DNA of 37,948 bases from positions 1-37,948 of the forward strand of contig NZ_AFWF01000101.1 of assembly GCF_000222605.1 (NCBI RefSeq). The letters are read 5' to 3'. The position numbers were made by a program, and so were the translations under genes. Shown one piece after another: positions 25,552-34,142 of this stretch. The stretch comes from Vibrio ichthyoenteri ATCC 700023. GTDB lineage: Bacteria; Pseudomonadota; Gammaproteobacteria; Enterobacterales; Vibrionaceae. Numbering within the stretch: position 1 is the first letter of the stretch; the number at the start of each line of letters is the position of its first letter. The notes under the pieces were generated by a model. It was not told the DNA's origin and did not search any database. It saw nothing but the letters and a program-made list of their open reading frames with translations.

Positions 25552-26628
25552 ATGAAAACTTTGCTAAGTCGTTCCACAGCAGTATCAGCCACTCTGGTTG
25601 CCGCCACACTTTCAGTACCTGCGTTCTCAGCATCAAAGGATGATGCCAATTTAGAAGCCCTCATCAAAGCTGCACAGCAAGAAGGGGCGGTTTATAGCGT
25701 AGGCATGCCTGACAGTTGGGCAAACTGGAAAGGAACGTGGGCCGACCTCAATGCAAATTACGGTTTGAAGCACCAAGATACCGATATGAGCTCAGCACAA
25801 GAAATTGCTAAGTTTGAAGCAGAAAAGAAAAATGCCACCGCAGATATTGGTGATATCGGTTTCGCCTTCGCCCGTGTCGCGGTGAAAAAAGGGGTAACTC
25901 AAGCTTATAAACCTACCACTTGGAATGATATTCCTGACTGGGCTAAAGACAAAGATGGCCACTGGGCACTTGCTTATACTGGCACCATTTCTTTTATCGC
26001 CAACAACACCCTAGTCGATAATCCACCGAAAAACTGGAGTGACCTATTAACCGGTGATTACAAAGTGACGGTTGGTGATGTGGGCGTTGCCGCGCAAGCC
26101 AACAACGCCATTCTTGCGGCCGCCTTTGCCAACGGGGGTGATGAGTCAAACTTAAAACCGGCCATCAAATTCTTCGCGGAACTGGCAAAACAAGGCCGAC
26201 TTTCTTTTACTGACCCAAACATGGCGACGTTAGAAAAAGGCGAAGTGGAAGTGGCGATCATGTGGGATTTCAACGCGCTGAATTACCGTGACAAAATTGA
26301 TCGTGAGCGCTTTACCGTCACGATTCCACAAGATGGTTCGGTGATTTCAGGTTACACCACCATCATCAACAAATACGCCAAAAACCCGAATGCAGCAAAG
26401 CTAGCTCGTGAATACATCTTCAGCGACCAAGGGCAGATTAACCTTGCTGAAGGCTATGCTCGCCCAATTCGCACCAGCATCACGCTGCCAAAAGCAATCC
26501 AAGACAAACTTCTGGAAAACGACCAATACAGTAACGTGCACCCAGTTTCGGACTTCTCTGCTTGGGAAAAATCATCGCGTAAACTGCCACGTCAATGGCA
26601 AGAAAGCGTGCTGATCCACCAACAGTAA
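25552..26628 (+). CDS. ABC transporter periplasmic binding protein
   Basis: The 358-residue product has a clear Sec signal (residues 1-26, ending 'AFSA') and the fold pattern of the family 1 binding proteins of iron, spermidine and 2-aminoethylphosphonate transporters: 'EGAVYSVGMPDSW' after the first strand, 'TADIGDIGFAF' near residue 97, 'WALAYTGTISFIANN' near 143, and a helical end. It delivers the solute to the two permeases encoded downstream. GAGGA precedes the ATG. The gene leads a six-gene operon, followed after 36 bp by the hydrolase gene. The context with PhnR suggests a phosphonate or phosphodiester ligand. Confidence 0.9.
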   Translation: MKTLLSRSTAVSATLVAATLSVPAFSASKDDANLEALIKAAQQEGAVYSVGMPDSWANWKGTWADLNANYGLKHQDTDMSSAQEIAKFEAEKKNATADIGDIGFAFARVAVKKGVTQAYKPTTWNDIPDWAKDKDGHWALAYTGTISFIANNTLVDNPPKNWSDLLTGDYKVTVGDVGVAAQANNAILAAAFANGGDESNLKPAIKFFAELAKQGRLSFTDPNMATLEKGEVEVAIMWDFNALNYRDKIDRERFTVTIPQDGSVISGYTTIINKYAKNPNAAKLAREYIFSDQGQINLAEGYARPIRTSITLPKAIQDKLLENDQYSNVHPVSDFSAWEKSSRKLPRQWQESVLIHQQ

Positions 26629-26664
26629 GACGTCGTCACACTAAGAAGTACGAGAGAACACACC

Positions 26665-27495
26665 ATGAACAACAAGGTCATCCTTGTGGTTCTAGATGGA
26701 CTGAATTATCAGGTAGCCCGTGATTGCATGGGTTACCTGAATGGTCTGCTAGAACAACAACGCGCAACGCTGTACTCGCTGCAATGTGAATTGCCATCGA
26801 TGTCGCGCCCTTTGTATGAGTGCATTCTGACTGGGGTTCGCCCCGTCGACAGCGGCATTGTTAACAATCACATTGTGCGCTTATCCCATCATCAATCGAT
26901 ATTTAGTCTCGCGACACAACAAGGTAAAACCACCGCTGCGGCGGCGTATCACTGGGTGAGCGAGCTATACAACCGCGCGCCTTATGACGCGGTGCGTGAC
27001 CGATTCACTAATGATGAAGCACTCAACATTCAGCATGGCTGCTTCTATCACTGGGATCACTATCCGGATGAAGCACTCTTTTTAGATGCCGAACATTTAC
27101 GTCAAACCCACAATCCAGATTTCTTGCTGATTCATCCGATGAATATTGATGACTTGGGGCACAAGTTTGGTGTCGATTCACGCCAATATCGTAACAGTGC
27201 CCGTCACGCTGACATCCTCTTGTCTGATTATATCGATCGATGGTTGGCCGATGACTACCAAGTGATCATCACCAGTGATCACGGTATGAATAACGACCTT
27301 TCCCATGGTGGTATTTTACCAGAAGAACGTGAAGTGCCGATGTTTGTGATTGGCAACAAGTTCACTCATCAGCCTCTGCCATCATCGTCTCAAAACACCA
27401 TCACGGTGAAACAAACCGAGATATGCGGCACGGTTTGCCAACTGCTTGGTATTGAGCATAACAAACCATATACGCAGGAATTGTTGGCCTTATGA
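26665..27495 (+). CDS. Cytosolic alkaline-phosphatase-superfamily hydrolase
   Basis: The 276-residue protein belongs to the alkaline phosphatase superfamily, near the nucleotide pyrophosphatase/phosphodiesterase and phosphonoacetate hydrolase groups. All metal and nucleophile positions are visible: Asp11 (LVVLDGLN), Ser47 in 'PSMSRP', Asp162 and His166 (DDLGH), Asp205/His206 (SDHGM) and His214 (SHGG). It has no signal peptide, so it acts after uptake. It should cut a phosphodiester or C-P bond of the imported solute with two zinc ions. The nucleophile is Ser where NPP enzymes have Thr. Its stop overlaps the next ATG (ATGA), showing tight coupling. Confidence 0.88.
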   Translation: MNNKVILVVLDGLNYQVARDCMGYLNGLLEQQRATLYSLQCELPSMSRPLYECILTGVRPVDSGIVNNHIVRLSHHQSIFSLATQQGKTTAAAAYHWVSELYNRAPYDAVRDRFTNDEALNIQHGCFYHWDHYPDEALFLDAEHLRQTHNPDFLLIHPMNIDDLGHKFGVDSRQYRNSARHADILLSDYIDRWLADDYQVIITSDHGMNNDLSHGGILPEEREVPMFVIGNKFTHQPLPSSSQNTITVKQTEICGTVCQLLGIEHNKPYTQELLAL

Positions 27496-28403
27496 GTAGC
27501 ACTGTTATTGCGCAGTCAAATACTGCCTCACCCTCGATGTCATTGCGTGTCGTTCGCCAAGCGAAACGCTTAAAACCGGCGCTATGGATTGCACCCTTCG
27601 CGCTATTTTTCTATTTGTTTCAACTCGCCCCGATGGGTTGGGTGTTTATCAATAGCTTCATCTATGAAGGTGAGTTTGCATTAGATAATTACATCGAAGT
27701 GCTCGATTCTGCTTTTATGATGCAAGCTTTCGGCAACAGTTTGTGGCTAGCCGTTTGGTCAAGCTTATTTGGCCTTGCGATTGCCACTTTACTGGTCTCT
27801 TCTCTGCGCCGAATTAACTCCAAACTGCGCGATGCCGTGATTGCGTTTACCAATATGAGCAGTAACTTCTCCGGAGTGCCGCTCGCATTTGCTTTCATCA
27901 TCATCCTCGGTACCAATGGCGCCATCACATTGCTATTAAAGCAATACGGTTTGCTCGGCAGCTTTGACCTCTATGGCCAATGGGGGTTGCTGGTAATCTA
28001 CATTTACTTCCAAATTCCATTAGCAGTGCTACTGCTCTACCCTGCCTTTGATGCTCTAAGCGACGATTGGCAAGCGGCCGCGTCATTGCTTGGCGCAAAA
28101 ACGTGGCAATACTGGTGCAAAGTGGCACTGCCCGTGCTTTCTCCCGCTTTGCTTGGCACCTTTATCATCTTGGTGGCCAATGCGATTGGCGCCTATGCCA
28201 GCGTGTATGCCTTAACTTCTGGAAACTACAACGTGATCACCATTCGTATTGCGAGTTTAGTGTCGGGTGACTTGTTCCTCGAGCCCAACCTCGCGGCGGC
28301 AATTTCTGTGGTGCTAATGGCCATGCTGGCCTTTATTACTGTGATCAACCAATGGCTGATTTCAAAAAGCTACGCAGGGAAACAATCGCATGCAAAACGT
28401 TAA
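27492..28403 (+). CDS. ABC transporter permease 1
   Basis: The 303-residue protein has six predicted helices and the EAA loop near residue 200 ('DWQAAASLLGAKTWQYWCKV' with the Gly of EAA---G). It is the first of two transmembrane subunits of the importer. ATG 27492 overlaps the hydrolase stop by four bases, and the second permease start lies inside its end (28390). The N-terminal 30 residues are cytoplasmic and basic, as is usual for PotB/PhnU-type permeases. Confidence 0.92.
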   Translation: MSSTVIAQSNTASPSMSLRVVRQAKRLKPALWIAPFALFFYLFQLAPMGWVFINSFIYEGEFALDNYIEVLDSAFMMQAFGNSLWLAVWSSLFGLAIATLLVSSLRRINSKLRDAVIAFTNMSSNFSGVPLAFAFIIILGTNGAITLLLKQYGLLGSFDLYGQWGLLVIYIYFQIPLAVLLLYPAFDALSDDWQAAASLLGAKTWQYWCKVALPVLSPALLGTFIILVANAIGAYASVYALTSGNYNVITIRIASLVSGDLFLEPNLAAAISVVLMAMLAFITVINQWLISKSYAGKQSHAKR

Positions 28404-29175
28404 TCCTCGCTTTCATCAATCCGTGGTCTATTCGATTGTCACCATCATGCTGATCCCGATTGTGGCGACACTGATTTACTCGCTCTCATCCAGTTGGGGT
28501 GCGACCATATTACCCGATGGTTTTACGCTTGATTGGTATACCAACTTACTCACCGACCCGCGCTTTTTGCAGGCTTTTGCGCGATCATTGTTTATTTGTA
28601 TCGCTTCGCTGGCTTTGAGTGTGGTTCTGGTTTTACCAACCATTTTTGTGGTGTTTTACTATTTCCCTAAGCTCGACAAACTAATGAACATTTTCATTTT
28701 ATTGCCGTTTGCCGTGCCACCCGTTGTCTCATCCGTTGGCTTGCTACAGCTTTATGCCGATAGCGAAATTGCCTTAATCGGCACGCCATGGATCTTGATT
28801 GGCACCTATTTCACCATCGCGCTGCCTTTTATGTATCGTGCGCTTTCAAACAGCTTTGAGGCGATTAATTTGCATGACCTGATGGATGCGGCGCATTTGT
28901 TAGGCGCGAGCACCAGCAAAGCCTTCTTGCTGATCATTTTACCCAATTTAAAGAAAGGCTTGATGGCATCACTGTTTCTCTCTTTCTCGTTTTTACTCGG
29001 TGAGTTTGTATTCGCGAATATCTTAGTCGGCACTCGCTATGAAACCCTACAGATCTATCTATTTAATATGCGTCAGACCAGTGGACACTTTACATCAGCA
29101 CTCGTGATGACCTACTTCCTGTTTATTTTCTTACTGACTTGGCTAGCCAGTCGTTTCAGCCAAGGAGCCAAATAA
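28390..29175 (+). CDS. ABC transporter permease 2
   Basis: The 261-residue protein is a PotC/PhnV-type permease with six helices and an EAA-like loop, 'LMDAAHLLGASTSKAFLLII', near residue 163. It pairs with permease 1 to form the channel. AGGGA lies before ATG 28390, within the end of the first permease gene (14-bp overlap). Its stop overlaps the ATPase ATG by one base (TAATG). Confidence 0.92.
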   Translation: MQNVNPRFHQSVVYSIVTIMLIPIVATLIYSLSSSWGATILPDGFTLDWYTNLLTDPRFLQAFARSLFICIASLALSVVLVLPTIFVVFYYFPKLDKLMNIFILLPFAVPPVVSSVGLLQLYADSEIALIGTPWILIGTYFTIALPFMYRALSNSFEAINLHDLMDAAHLLGASTSKAFLLIILPNLKKGLMASLFLSFSFLLGEFVFANILVGTRYETLQIYLFNMRQTSGHFTSALVMTYFLFIFLLTWLASRFSQGAK

Positions 29176-30194
29176 TGAGCTACGTAACAGCAAAAAACCT
29201 AACCAAACGTTTTGGTGACAACACCGTGTTCGAAAACATCCAATTTAGCATCGAACAAGGCGAATTTATTACCCTACTTGGCCCAAGTGGCTGTGGTAAA
29301 TCCACCCTACTGCGCAGCCTTGCTGGCCTAAATCCGGTCGATGGTGGCGAAATCTGGGTGAACAACGAAGAGATCACGCAGCAAACGCCACAACAACGCG
29401 GCATCGGCATGGTGTTTCAATCCTATGCGCTATTTCCTAATATGACGGTGGAAGGCAACATCGCCTTCGGCCTAAAAATGAAGAAACTGGCCAGTGCTGA
29501 TATCCAACGTGAGGTGGCTAAAGTGATTGACTTGGTCGATCTCAAAGGCAAAGAAAAGCAGTACCCACATGAGCTTTCTGGCGGGCAACGCCAACGCGTC
29601 GCGCTCGCTCGCGCCTTGGTAGTTAAGCCCCGTATCCTGTTGTTGGATGAGCCCCTATCTGCCCTTGATGCCAAGATACGTAAACACTTGCGTCAACAGA
29701 TCCGCGACATTCAAAAAGAGATGAATTTGACCACCATTTTTGTCACCCATGATCAGGAAGAAGCGATGATCATGTCAGACCGAATCTTCTTAATGAATAA
29801 AGGTGAGATCGTTCAAGCGGGTACACCTGAGGAGATTTACACTCAACCAGCTAATGAGTTCGTTGCCGGCTTTATGGGCCATTACAATCTCGTGGAAGCG
29901 CATAACGCCAAGCGACTATTTAATATCGATACTGGATGGAAAGTGGCCATTCGCCCTGAGTCTATTTACGTCAAAGAGCAAGGTCGCCACTATGGCAGCC
30001 ATATTTCTGCTCCTCAAACCGCCACGATTAAAAATCATCAGCTACTTGGCAATGTAATTCGCTATCAAGTAGACGTTGACCAGTGTGAGTTAACCGTCGA
30101 TTTATTAAACCGTTCATCAGAGCGGCTGCTCGCCAACGGCAGCCAACTTGAACTCCTATTTAACCTCAACGAAATTCAGCCAGTGAGAGCATAA
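29175..30194 (+). CDS. ABC transporter ATPase
   Basis: The 339-residue protein is a PotA/PhnT/FbpC-type ATPase: Walker A 'GPSGCGKST', Q-loop 'GMVFQSYALFPNMT', signature 'LSGGQRQRVALARAL', Walker B 'ILLLDEPLSALD' and H-loop 'TIFVTHDQEEA'. A TOBE-like end (about 235-339) follows. It powers the two permeases encoded just upstream. ATG 29175 overlaps the permease stop; the frame is open further upstream inside the permease gene but that is not used. The HAD gene starts two bases after its stop. Confidence 0.93.
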   Translation: MSYVTAKNLTKRFGDNTVFENIQFSIEQGEFITLLGPSGCGKSTLLRSLAGLNPVDGGEIWVNNEEITQQTPQQRGIGMVFQSYALFPNMTVEGNIAFGLKMKKLASADIQREVAKVIDLVDLKGKEKQYPHELSGGQRQRVALARALVVKPRILLLDEPLSALDAKIRKHLRQQIRDIQKEMNLTTIFVTHDQEEAMIMSDRIFLMNKGEIVQAGTPEEIYTQPANEFVAGFMGHYNLVEAHNAKRLFNIDTGWKVAIRPESIYVKEQGRHYGSHISAPQTATIKNHQLLGNVIRYQVDVDQCELTVDLLNRSSERLLANGSQLELLFNLNEIQPVRA

Positions 30195-30196
30195 CG

Positions 30197-30859
30197 ATGT
30201 CGAAACCCCTCTATGTATTTGATATGGATGACACACTTATCGATGGTGATTGCGCGATGATTTGGAATGCGTTCTTAGTGGAAAAAGGCGTCGCAACACA
30301 GCCGGATTTTCTGATTGAAGATCGTCGTTTAATGGCACTCTACGCCGCTGGGGAAATGGATATGGAAGACTACCTGCAGTTTTCCATGGCACCACTGGCT
30401 GATATACCTATTGAACAGGTTCACGCGCTCGCCGACGAGTGTGTTGATCGCGACATTCTACCTAGGCTATACCCACAAGCAACACAACTTATCGAGCAAC
30501 TCGCCCATGATGGCTGCGATATGTTGGTGATCTCTGCCAGCGTCACTTTTTTGGTCGAAGCCGTCGTAAAGCGGATCGGGATTCTCCATGCATTAGGCAT
30601 TGATCTTCTCCAAAATAACGGCTGTTACAGCAGTGATATTCTCGGCGTACCAAGCTATCGTGAAGGCAAAATCACTCGCCTTGAAGCATGGCGACTCGCC
30701 CAACAACAGCGATTTTCTCCGATTCACTTCTATAGTGATTCGATTAACGACCTACCGCTGTGTCAGTACGCCGATTTCACCTATCTAGTCAATCCATGCC
30801 CACGTTTGTGCGAGCATGCCAGCCAACCAAATTGGCAGCTCCTCAAGTGGGAGAGATAG
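30197..30859 (+). CDS. HAD-family (SerB-like) phosphatase
   Basis: The 220-residue protein is a HAD phosphatase of subfamily IB (SerB-like): nucleophile Asp9 and acid/base Asp11 in 'VFDMDDTLIDGD', motif II 'VISAS' near residue 113, and motif IV 'SDSINDLPL' near residue 178. The helical cap lies after motif I. This is not PhnX, the phosphonoacetaldehyde hydrolase: the PhnX-type cap lysine context is not evident. As last gene of the operon it probably removes phosphate from the monoester freed by the alkaline-phosphatase-type enzyme, for example a phospho-alcohol. The exact substrate is unknown. Confidence 0.88.
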   Translation: MSKPLYVFDMDDTLIDGDCAMIWNAFLVEKGVATQPDFLIEDRRLMALYAAGEMDMEDYLQFSMAPLADIPIEQVHALADECVDRDILPRLYPQATQLIEQLAHDGCDMLVISASVTFLVEAVVKRIGILHALGIDLLQNNGCYSSDILGVPSYREGKITRLEAWRLAQQQRFSPIHFYSDSINDLPLCQYADFTYLVNPCPRLCEHASQPNWQLLKWER

Positions 30860-30883
30860 CACGTCTTCGTCAATAGGCTTCTA

Positions 30884-30919
30884 GGGCTTTGCTCTTGTAT
30901 TATCGACAAAGCAAAGCCC
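30884..30919 (+). terminator. Hairpin after the transporter operon
   Basis: GGGCTTTGCT (30884-30893) pairs perfectly with AGCAAAGCCC (30910-30919), loop 16 nt. No U run follows, so termination may depend on Rho or the hairpin may only stabilise the mRNA 3' end. Confidence 0.5.
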
Positions 30920-31041
30920 CAAAGACTTGTAATTTTAACTTTCTAACTCTATCTATCCTCTATTTCACCACGATCAGAAATGAGCACTTATGTTGTAGGC
31001 AAAAACATAGCCTAACGTGATAAACGGCGTAGACTCAATAA

Positions 31042-31070
31042 AATAAGACAGCCGCTATACTGTCTTTATT
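31042..31070. promoter_or_regulatory. Inverted repeat around a -10 element of the cytochrome gene
   Basis: AATAAGACAG (31042-31051) and CTGTCTTTATT (31060-31070) form a near-perfect inverted repeat, one T being extra. TATACT (31056-31061), a good -10, lies in the centre. A regulator bound here would block the promoter. Confidence 0.4.
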
Positions 31071-31104
31071 CATAAGTTTATAAGTCAGCATAGAAGATCA
31101 CATT

Positions 31105-31668
31105 ATGGCCTTATCACGTGTAAAGGAAGGAGTGGATGAGCTGTTCGCTGCTCTACCAAAATCAGAAAAAGTGCTGCACGCTTTAATTCTTGTTTGGGTC
31201 TTAGCGCAGATCATTACCTCGAATTTCATGCATGTTCATGCGAATACACTGTGGGGAAGCATCAACCTCACAGCTAAGTTGCACGCTTATGGTGGACTTT
31301 GCTTACTGCTTATCACATTGGTGTTTGTCTACCGAGTCATTAAACGCCGTACCATTGCCGATATGTACCCTTGGTTATCTGGTAACATCAACCAAATTAA
31401 ACAAGACATAAAAGTCATTAGCACGTTACGCCTACCCGAATCACAACCAGCAGGTTTAGCGGCGACCGTTGAAGGTTTAGGTCTACTTGCTTTAGTGCTC
31501 GCATTATTGACGGGGGCGATATGGTATCTCGTCGCTAGTAACTCCGGCACCGCACCACAACTTCTCGAAATACACAAAACCAGTGTTGGTTTAATCGAAA
31601 CTTACTTCTACGCACATGGTGGTATGGCACTACTGCACTATATTCACTGGTGGCGTAATAAAGAATAA
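31105..31668 (+). CDS. Cytochrome b561-family membrane protein
   Basis: The 187-residue protein has four helices (about 20-38, 58-78, 122-144 and 158-178). Histidines are positioned to bind heme b: near residue 25 (VLHALIL), 59 (KLHAYGG), 153 (EIHKTS), 169 (YAHGG) and 176 (LLHYIHWW). Members of the family shuttle electrons from quinol to periplasmic partners. The partner is not encoded next to it. AGAAG precedes ATG 31105. The terminator follows after 20 bp, so it is monocistronic. The inverted repeat at its promoter suggests control by a dedicated regulator. Confidence 0.85.
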   Translation: MALSRVKEGVDELFAALPKSEKVLHALILVWVLAQIITSNFMHVHANTLWGSINLTAKLHAYGGLCLLLITLVFVYRVIKRRTIADMYPWLSGNINQIKQDIKVISTLRLPESQPAGLAATVEGLGLLALVLALLTGAIWYLVASNSGTAPQLLEIHKTSVGLIETYFYAHGGMALLHYIHWWRNKE

Positions 31669-31686
31669 ATATCGACAGATGTAGTT

Positions 31687-31710
31687 AAGGGGCTTTAAAC
31701 GCCCCTTTTT
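31687..31710 (+). terminator. Terminator of the cytochrome b561 gene
   Basis: AAGGGGC (31687-31693), loop of 7 nt, GCCCCTT (31701-31707) with a T run after it. This is a clear intrinsic terminator. Confidence 0.85.
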
Positions 31711-31737
31711 TATAATTCAAACGTGATGCTTCGTCTT

Positions 31738-32889
31738 CTATAAGAACGATTTTAAGCCCTGCGCTAAGCGAGTTACCGCTTCGATAAGCTCTTGTTGATT
31801 TGCGTTAGTGAAGTTTAGACGCAACGCCGCAGGAGCACTTTCTGCCTCAGGGTAAAATACTGGGCTTGGCACCACAGCAACCCCCGTTGCGAGTAACTGC
31901 TTTGCCAACTCAAAAGTGTCACATTGTGGAAGCGAAACCCAAATGAACATACCGCCATCCACCGCCTTTATCTCGCACAGCTCAGGCAATTGTTGTTTAA
32001 GTTCACGATAAAGCGTTTCATAGCGAACTTTGTAAAGCGCCCGAATCGCGTCAATATGAGCTGGAAACTCGACATGCTGCAACAAACCTAACAATAACGC
32101 TTGCATCGGCACACTAGAGTGGAGATCCGCGCCTTGCTTGATCTTGATTAGTGGCTCAATAAAGCTTTGCTTACCGCTCACGACGCCTATACGCAGACCC
32201 GGTGAGGCAATTTTAGAGAACGAACGCAGCACGATGGAATGTTGTGGACAGAACTCAGATACCATAGGTAAAGCTTCGCCTGTAAAACGCAGTTCGCGAT
32301 AGGGCGCATCTTCAATAAACGTCACTTGGTATTGTTGGCATAACGCAGCCACTTTCTGTCGCGTGTCTAACGTCCAGCAGACACCTGTCGGATTATGAAA
32401 ATCCGGCACGGCGTAAAACATTTTTGGTTGGTAGCGAGCAAAGCTTTGCTCAAGCTCTTCGAGATTTGGGCCGAACTCGGTTTGTGAAACGGTGACAATA
32501 TCAGCCTGAACTAACCCAAACACTTGCATAGCACCAAGATAACTCGGAGCTTCCATCACCACGGTATCACCCGGATTAATGTAAGCACGGGCGATCAGAT
32601 CAAGCCCCTGCTGAGAGCCTGTCGTCACCATCGCTTGATGTGTATCTGGTAAATGATAGTAATCATTTAAGAAATTCAGTAGTGGCGCATAACCCGCCGT
32701 TGAGCCGTACTGAAACACCTCTGGCATATTGGCCAAATTGTTTAACATCGGCTTCATCAAATCAATCGGGAAGGTCGCTTCATCCGGCAAGCCTCCTGCA
32801 AGTGAAATGACATTCTTATCACACGCGGCAGCTAGGATCTCCCGAATATAAGAGGACTTAACATTTTGTAATGATTGCGCAATTTCCAT
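31738..32889 (-). CDS. PLP-dependent aminotransferase (fold type I)
   Basis: The 383-residue protein is a class I aminotransferase of the 2-aminoadipate/aromatic (LysN/MocR-like catalytic) type without the GntR domain. Visible landmarks are 'ISLAGGLPDEATFP' (28-41), 'NPTGVCW' (166-172, with the Asn that contacts PLP), 'EDAPY' near residue 193, and the Schiff-base Lys226 in 'SFSKIASPGLR'. It transfers an amino group between an amino acid and a 2-oxo acid; the substrate is not determinable. AGG precedes ATG 32889. It diverges from the AraC/GyrI gene across 181 bp, an arrangement that suggests control by it. Confidence 0.9.
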   Translation of the reverse strand: MEIAQSLQNVKSSYIREILAAACDKNVISLAGGLPDEATFPIDLMKPMLNNLANMPEVFQYGSTAGYAPLLNFLNDYYHLPDTHQAMVTTGSQQGLDLIARAYINPGDTVVMEAPSYLGAMQVFGLVQADIVTVSQTEFGPNLEELEQSFARYQPKMFYAVPDFHNPTGVCWTLDTRQKVAALCQQYQVTFIEDAPYRELRFTGEALPMVSEFCPQHSIVLRSFSKIASPGLRIGVVSGKQSFIEPLIKIKQGADLHSSVPMQALLLGLLQHVEFPAHIDAIRALYKVRYETLYRELKQQLPELCEIKAVDGGMFIWVSLPQCDTFELAKQLLATGVAVVPSPVFYPEAESAPAALRLNFTNANQQELIEAVTRLAQGLKSFL

Positions 32890-33039
32890 GATGTACCTGT
32901 CTGATTGTATTTTTCATTGCCAAGCCATCTTTAGGACTTAGTCATAAATACCGACTTCTGTGACTTGAGAGCCTATTTTGCGAAGCGGTGTACAATTTGT
33001 TGTGTCTAATGATAATACTGCCTGTTGCATCAAATAATT

Positions 33040-33074
33040 TGTCCATTTATGCTGTCTAATATGTCCATTTATGC
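33040..33074 (+). repeat. Tandem repeat over the start of the AraC/GyrI gene
   Basis: TGTCCATTTATGC occurs at 33040-33052 and again at 33062-33074, 22 bp apart (two helical turns), and the second copy contains the ATG at 33071. TGTCTAAT also recurs at 33003-33010 and 33053-33060. Direct repeats with this spacing are typical of AraC-family sites, so autoregulation is likely. Confidence 0.55.
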
Positions 33075-33955
33075 GAATTTTCTTTGTGAACCCACAACAC
33101 GTTTCCCGAATCAATGATGTGCTTTTTTACATTCATCAAGATATCAGCCAAGAATTGACGGGGAGAGATCTCGCTAAAATTGCCGCCTATTCGGAACAAC
33201 ATTTTCACCGTATTTTTAAACAGGTTGTCGGAGAGTCAATCCACCAATATATCCGGCGAACTCGAATGGAATATGCAGCGAATCAACTGATGTTCGACAC
33301 TCGCTCCCCCATCATTGAAATTGCCAACAAGTGTGGATTTGTCTCTCTGTCCTCATTCAGTCGTGCTTTTAAAGACACTTTTCATATGGCTCCGGGACAA
33401 TGGCGCCAGCATGATTTCCAAACAACGGAAAAATCGTATCTAAAAGATCCTGAAATTGCCGCCGCCTATCGCCGAGTCGCACAGCGCCCAACACCTCAAG
33501 CCAAAGTCTTAGAAGTGCCCGCTCGCATTACTGCTTATGTACGACATGTGGGCTATAACCGCTCTATCCGTCAGGCGTGGTTGATTCTTAATGCTTGGGC
33601 AGAATCAGAAGGACGCAACGTCACTGAGCAATTTGGCCTACACCATTCTAATCCTGCATGGGTTGAACTAAATCAATGCCGCTACGTCGCCTGTATGACG
33701 GTTGATAAGCCCGTAAAGGTTCGTGGCATGGTGAATCAAATGGTGATTCCGGGAGGGCTACATGCTGTATTTCGTTTAAAAGGACATTATGGCGAACTGC
33801 TTCCACAGATCACGCTGATATTAGAAAAGTGGCTACCTAATTCTGGGTTTAAAATGCGATCAACCTCAGCTTATGTACATTATCACCAGAACCATTTCTT
33901 AAACGACACTGAATATTTTGAATTGGATTTCTTCTTACCGATTGGTTTCTTTTAA
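33071..33955 (+). CDS. AraC-family regulator with GyrI-like domain
   Basis: The 294-residue protein has the DNA-binding part first (about 10-110, 'DLAKIAAYSEQHFHRIFKQV' and 'IEIANKCGFVSLSSFSRAF') and a GyrI-like ligand-binding domain after it (about 135-294), the Rob/SbmC-like order. GyrI-like domains bind small, often hydrophobic or aromatic, molecules. There is no clear ribosome site before ATG 33071; the repeat covers this place. The divergent aminotransferase gene is its most likely target. The 186 bp after it (33956-34141) hold the receptor's upstream region and no gene. Confidence 0.88.
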   Translation: MRIFFVNPQHVSRINDVLFYIHQDISQELTGRDLAKIAAYSEQHFHRIFKQVVGESIHQYIRRTRMEYAANQLMFDTRSPIIEIANKCGFVSLSSFSRAFKDTFHMAPGQWRQHDFQTTEKSYLKDPEIAAAYRRVAQRPTPQAKVLEVPARITAYVRHVGYNRSIRQAWLILNAWAESEGRNVTEQFGLHHSNPAWVELNQCRYVACMTVDKPVKVRGMVNQMVIPGGLHAVFRLKGHYGELLPQITLILEKWLPNSGFKMRSTSAYVHYHQNHFLNDTEYFELDFFLPIGFF

Positions 33956-34126
33956 CAGTATAAATATCAAACACAATCAATAAATTAAAATAATCGATAG
34001 GACAATTATAATTAGAGCATCTCGTTCCTTATATTGCTGGCTTAAAACTCGATTAGTGTTACATTTTTATTAAAACACAACCTTATCCTGTGCGGTTAAC
34101 AGTAATAACTAAAAAAAAACGCTGCT

Positions 34127-34142
34127 AGGCAAACGTTTACAA
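34127..34142 (+). promoter_or_regulatory. PurR-like box at the receptor start
   Basis: The 16 bp include GCAAACGTTTAC (34129-34140) and agree with the E. coli PurR consensus ANGCAANCGNTTNCNT at 11 of 12 fixed positions; the last base is A instead of T. The box touches the ATG at 34142, where repressor binding could block elongation or cover the promoter. LacI-family relatives share the central AACGTT, so the protein cannot be named with certainty. Confidence 0.5.

Noticed and set aside
30197-30859. Phosphonoacetaldehyde hydrolase PhnX
   Set aside because: Motifs and length fit SerB-like HAD-IB phosphatases; there is no PhnW aminotransferase in the operon to supply phosphonoacetaldehyde.
31738-32889. 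PhnW (2-aminoethylphosphonate transaminase) linked to the phosphonate-like operon
   Set aside because: The sequence follows the 2-aminoadipate/aromatic aminotransferase pattern, and the gene lies on the other strand beyond the cytochrome gene.
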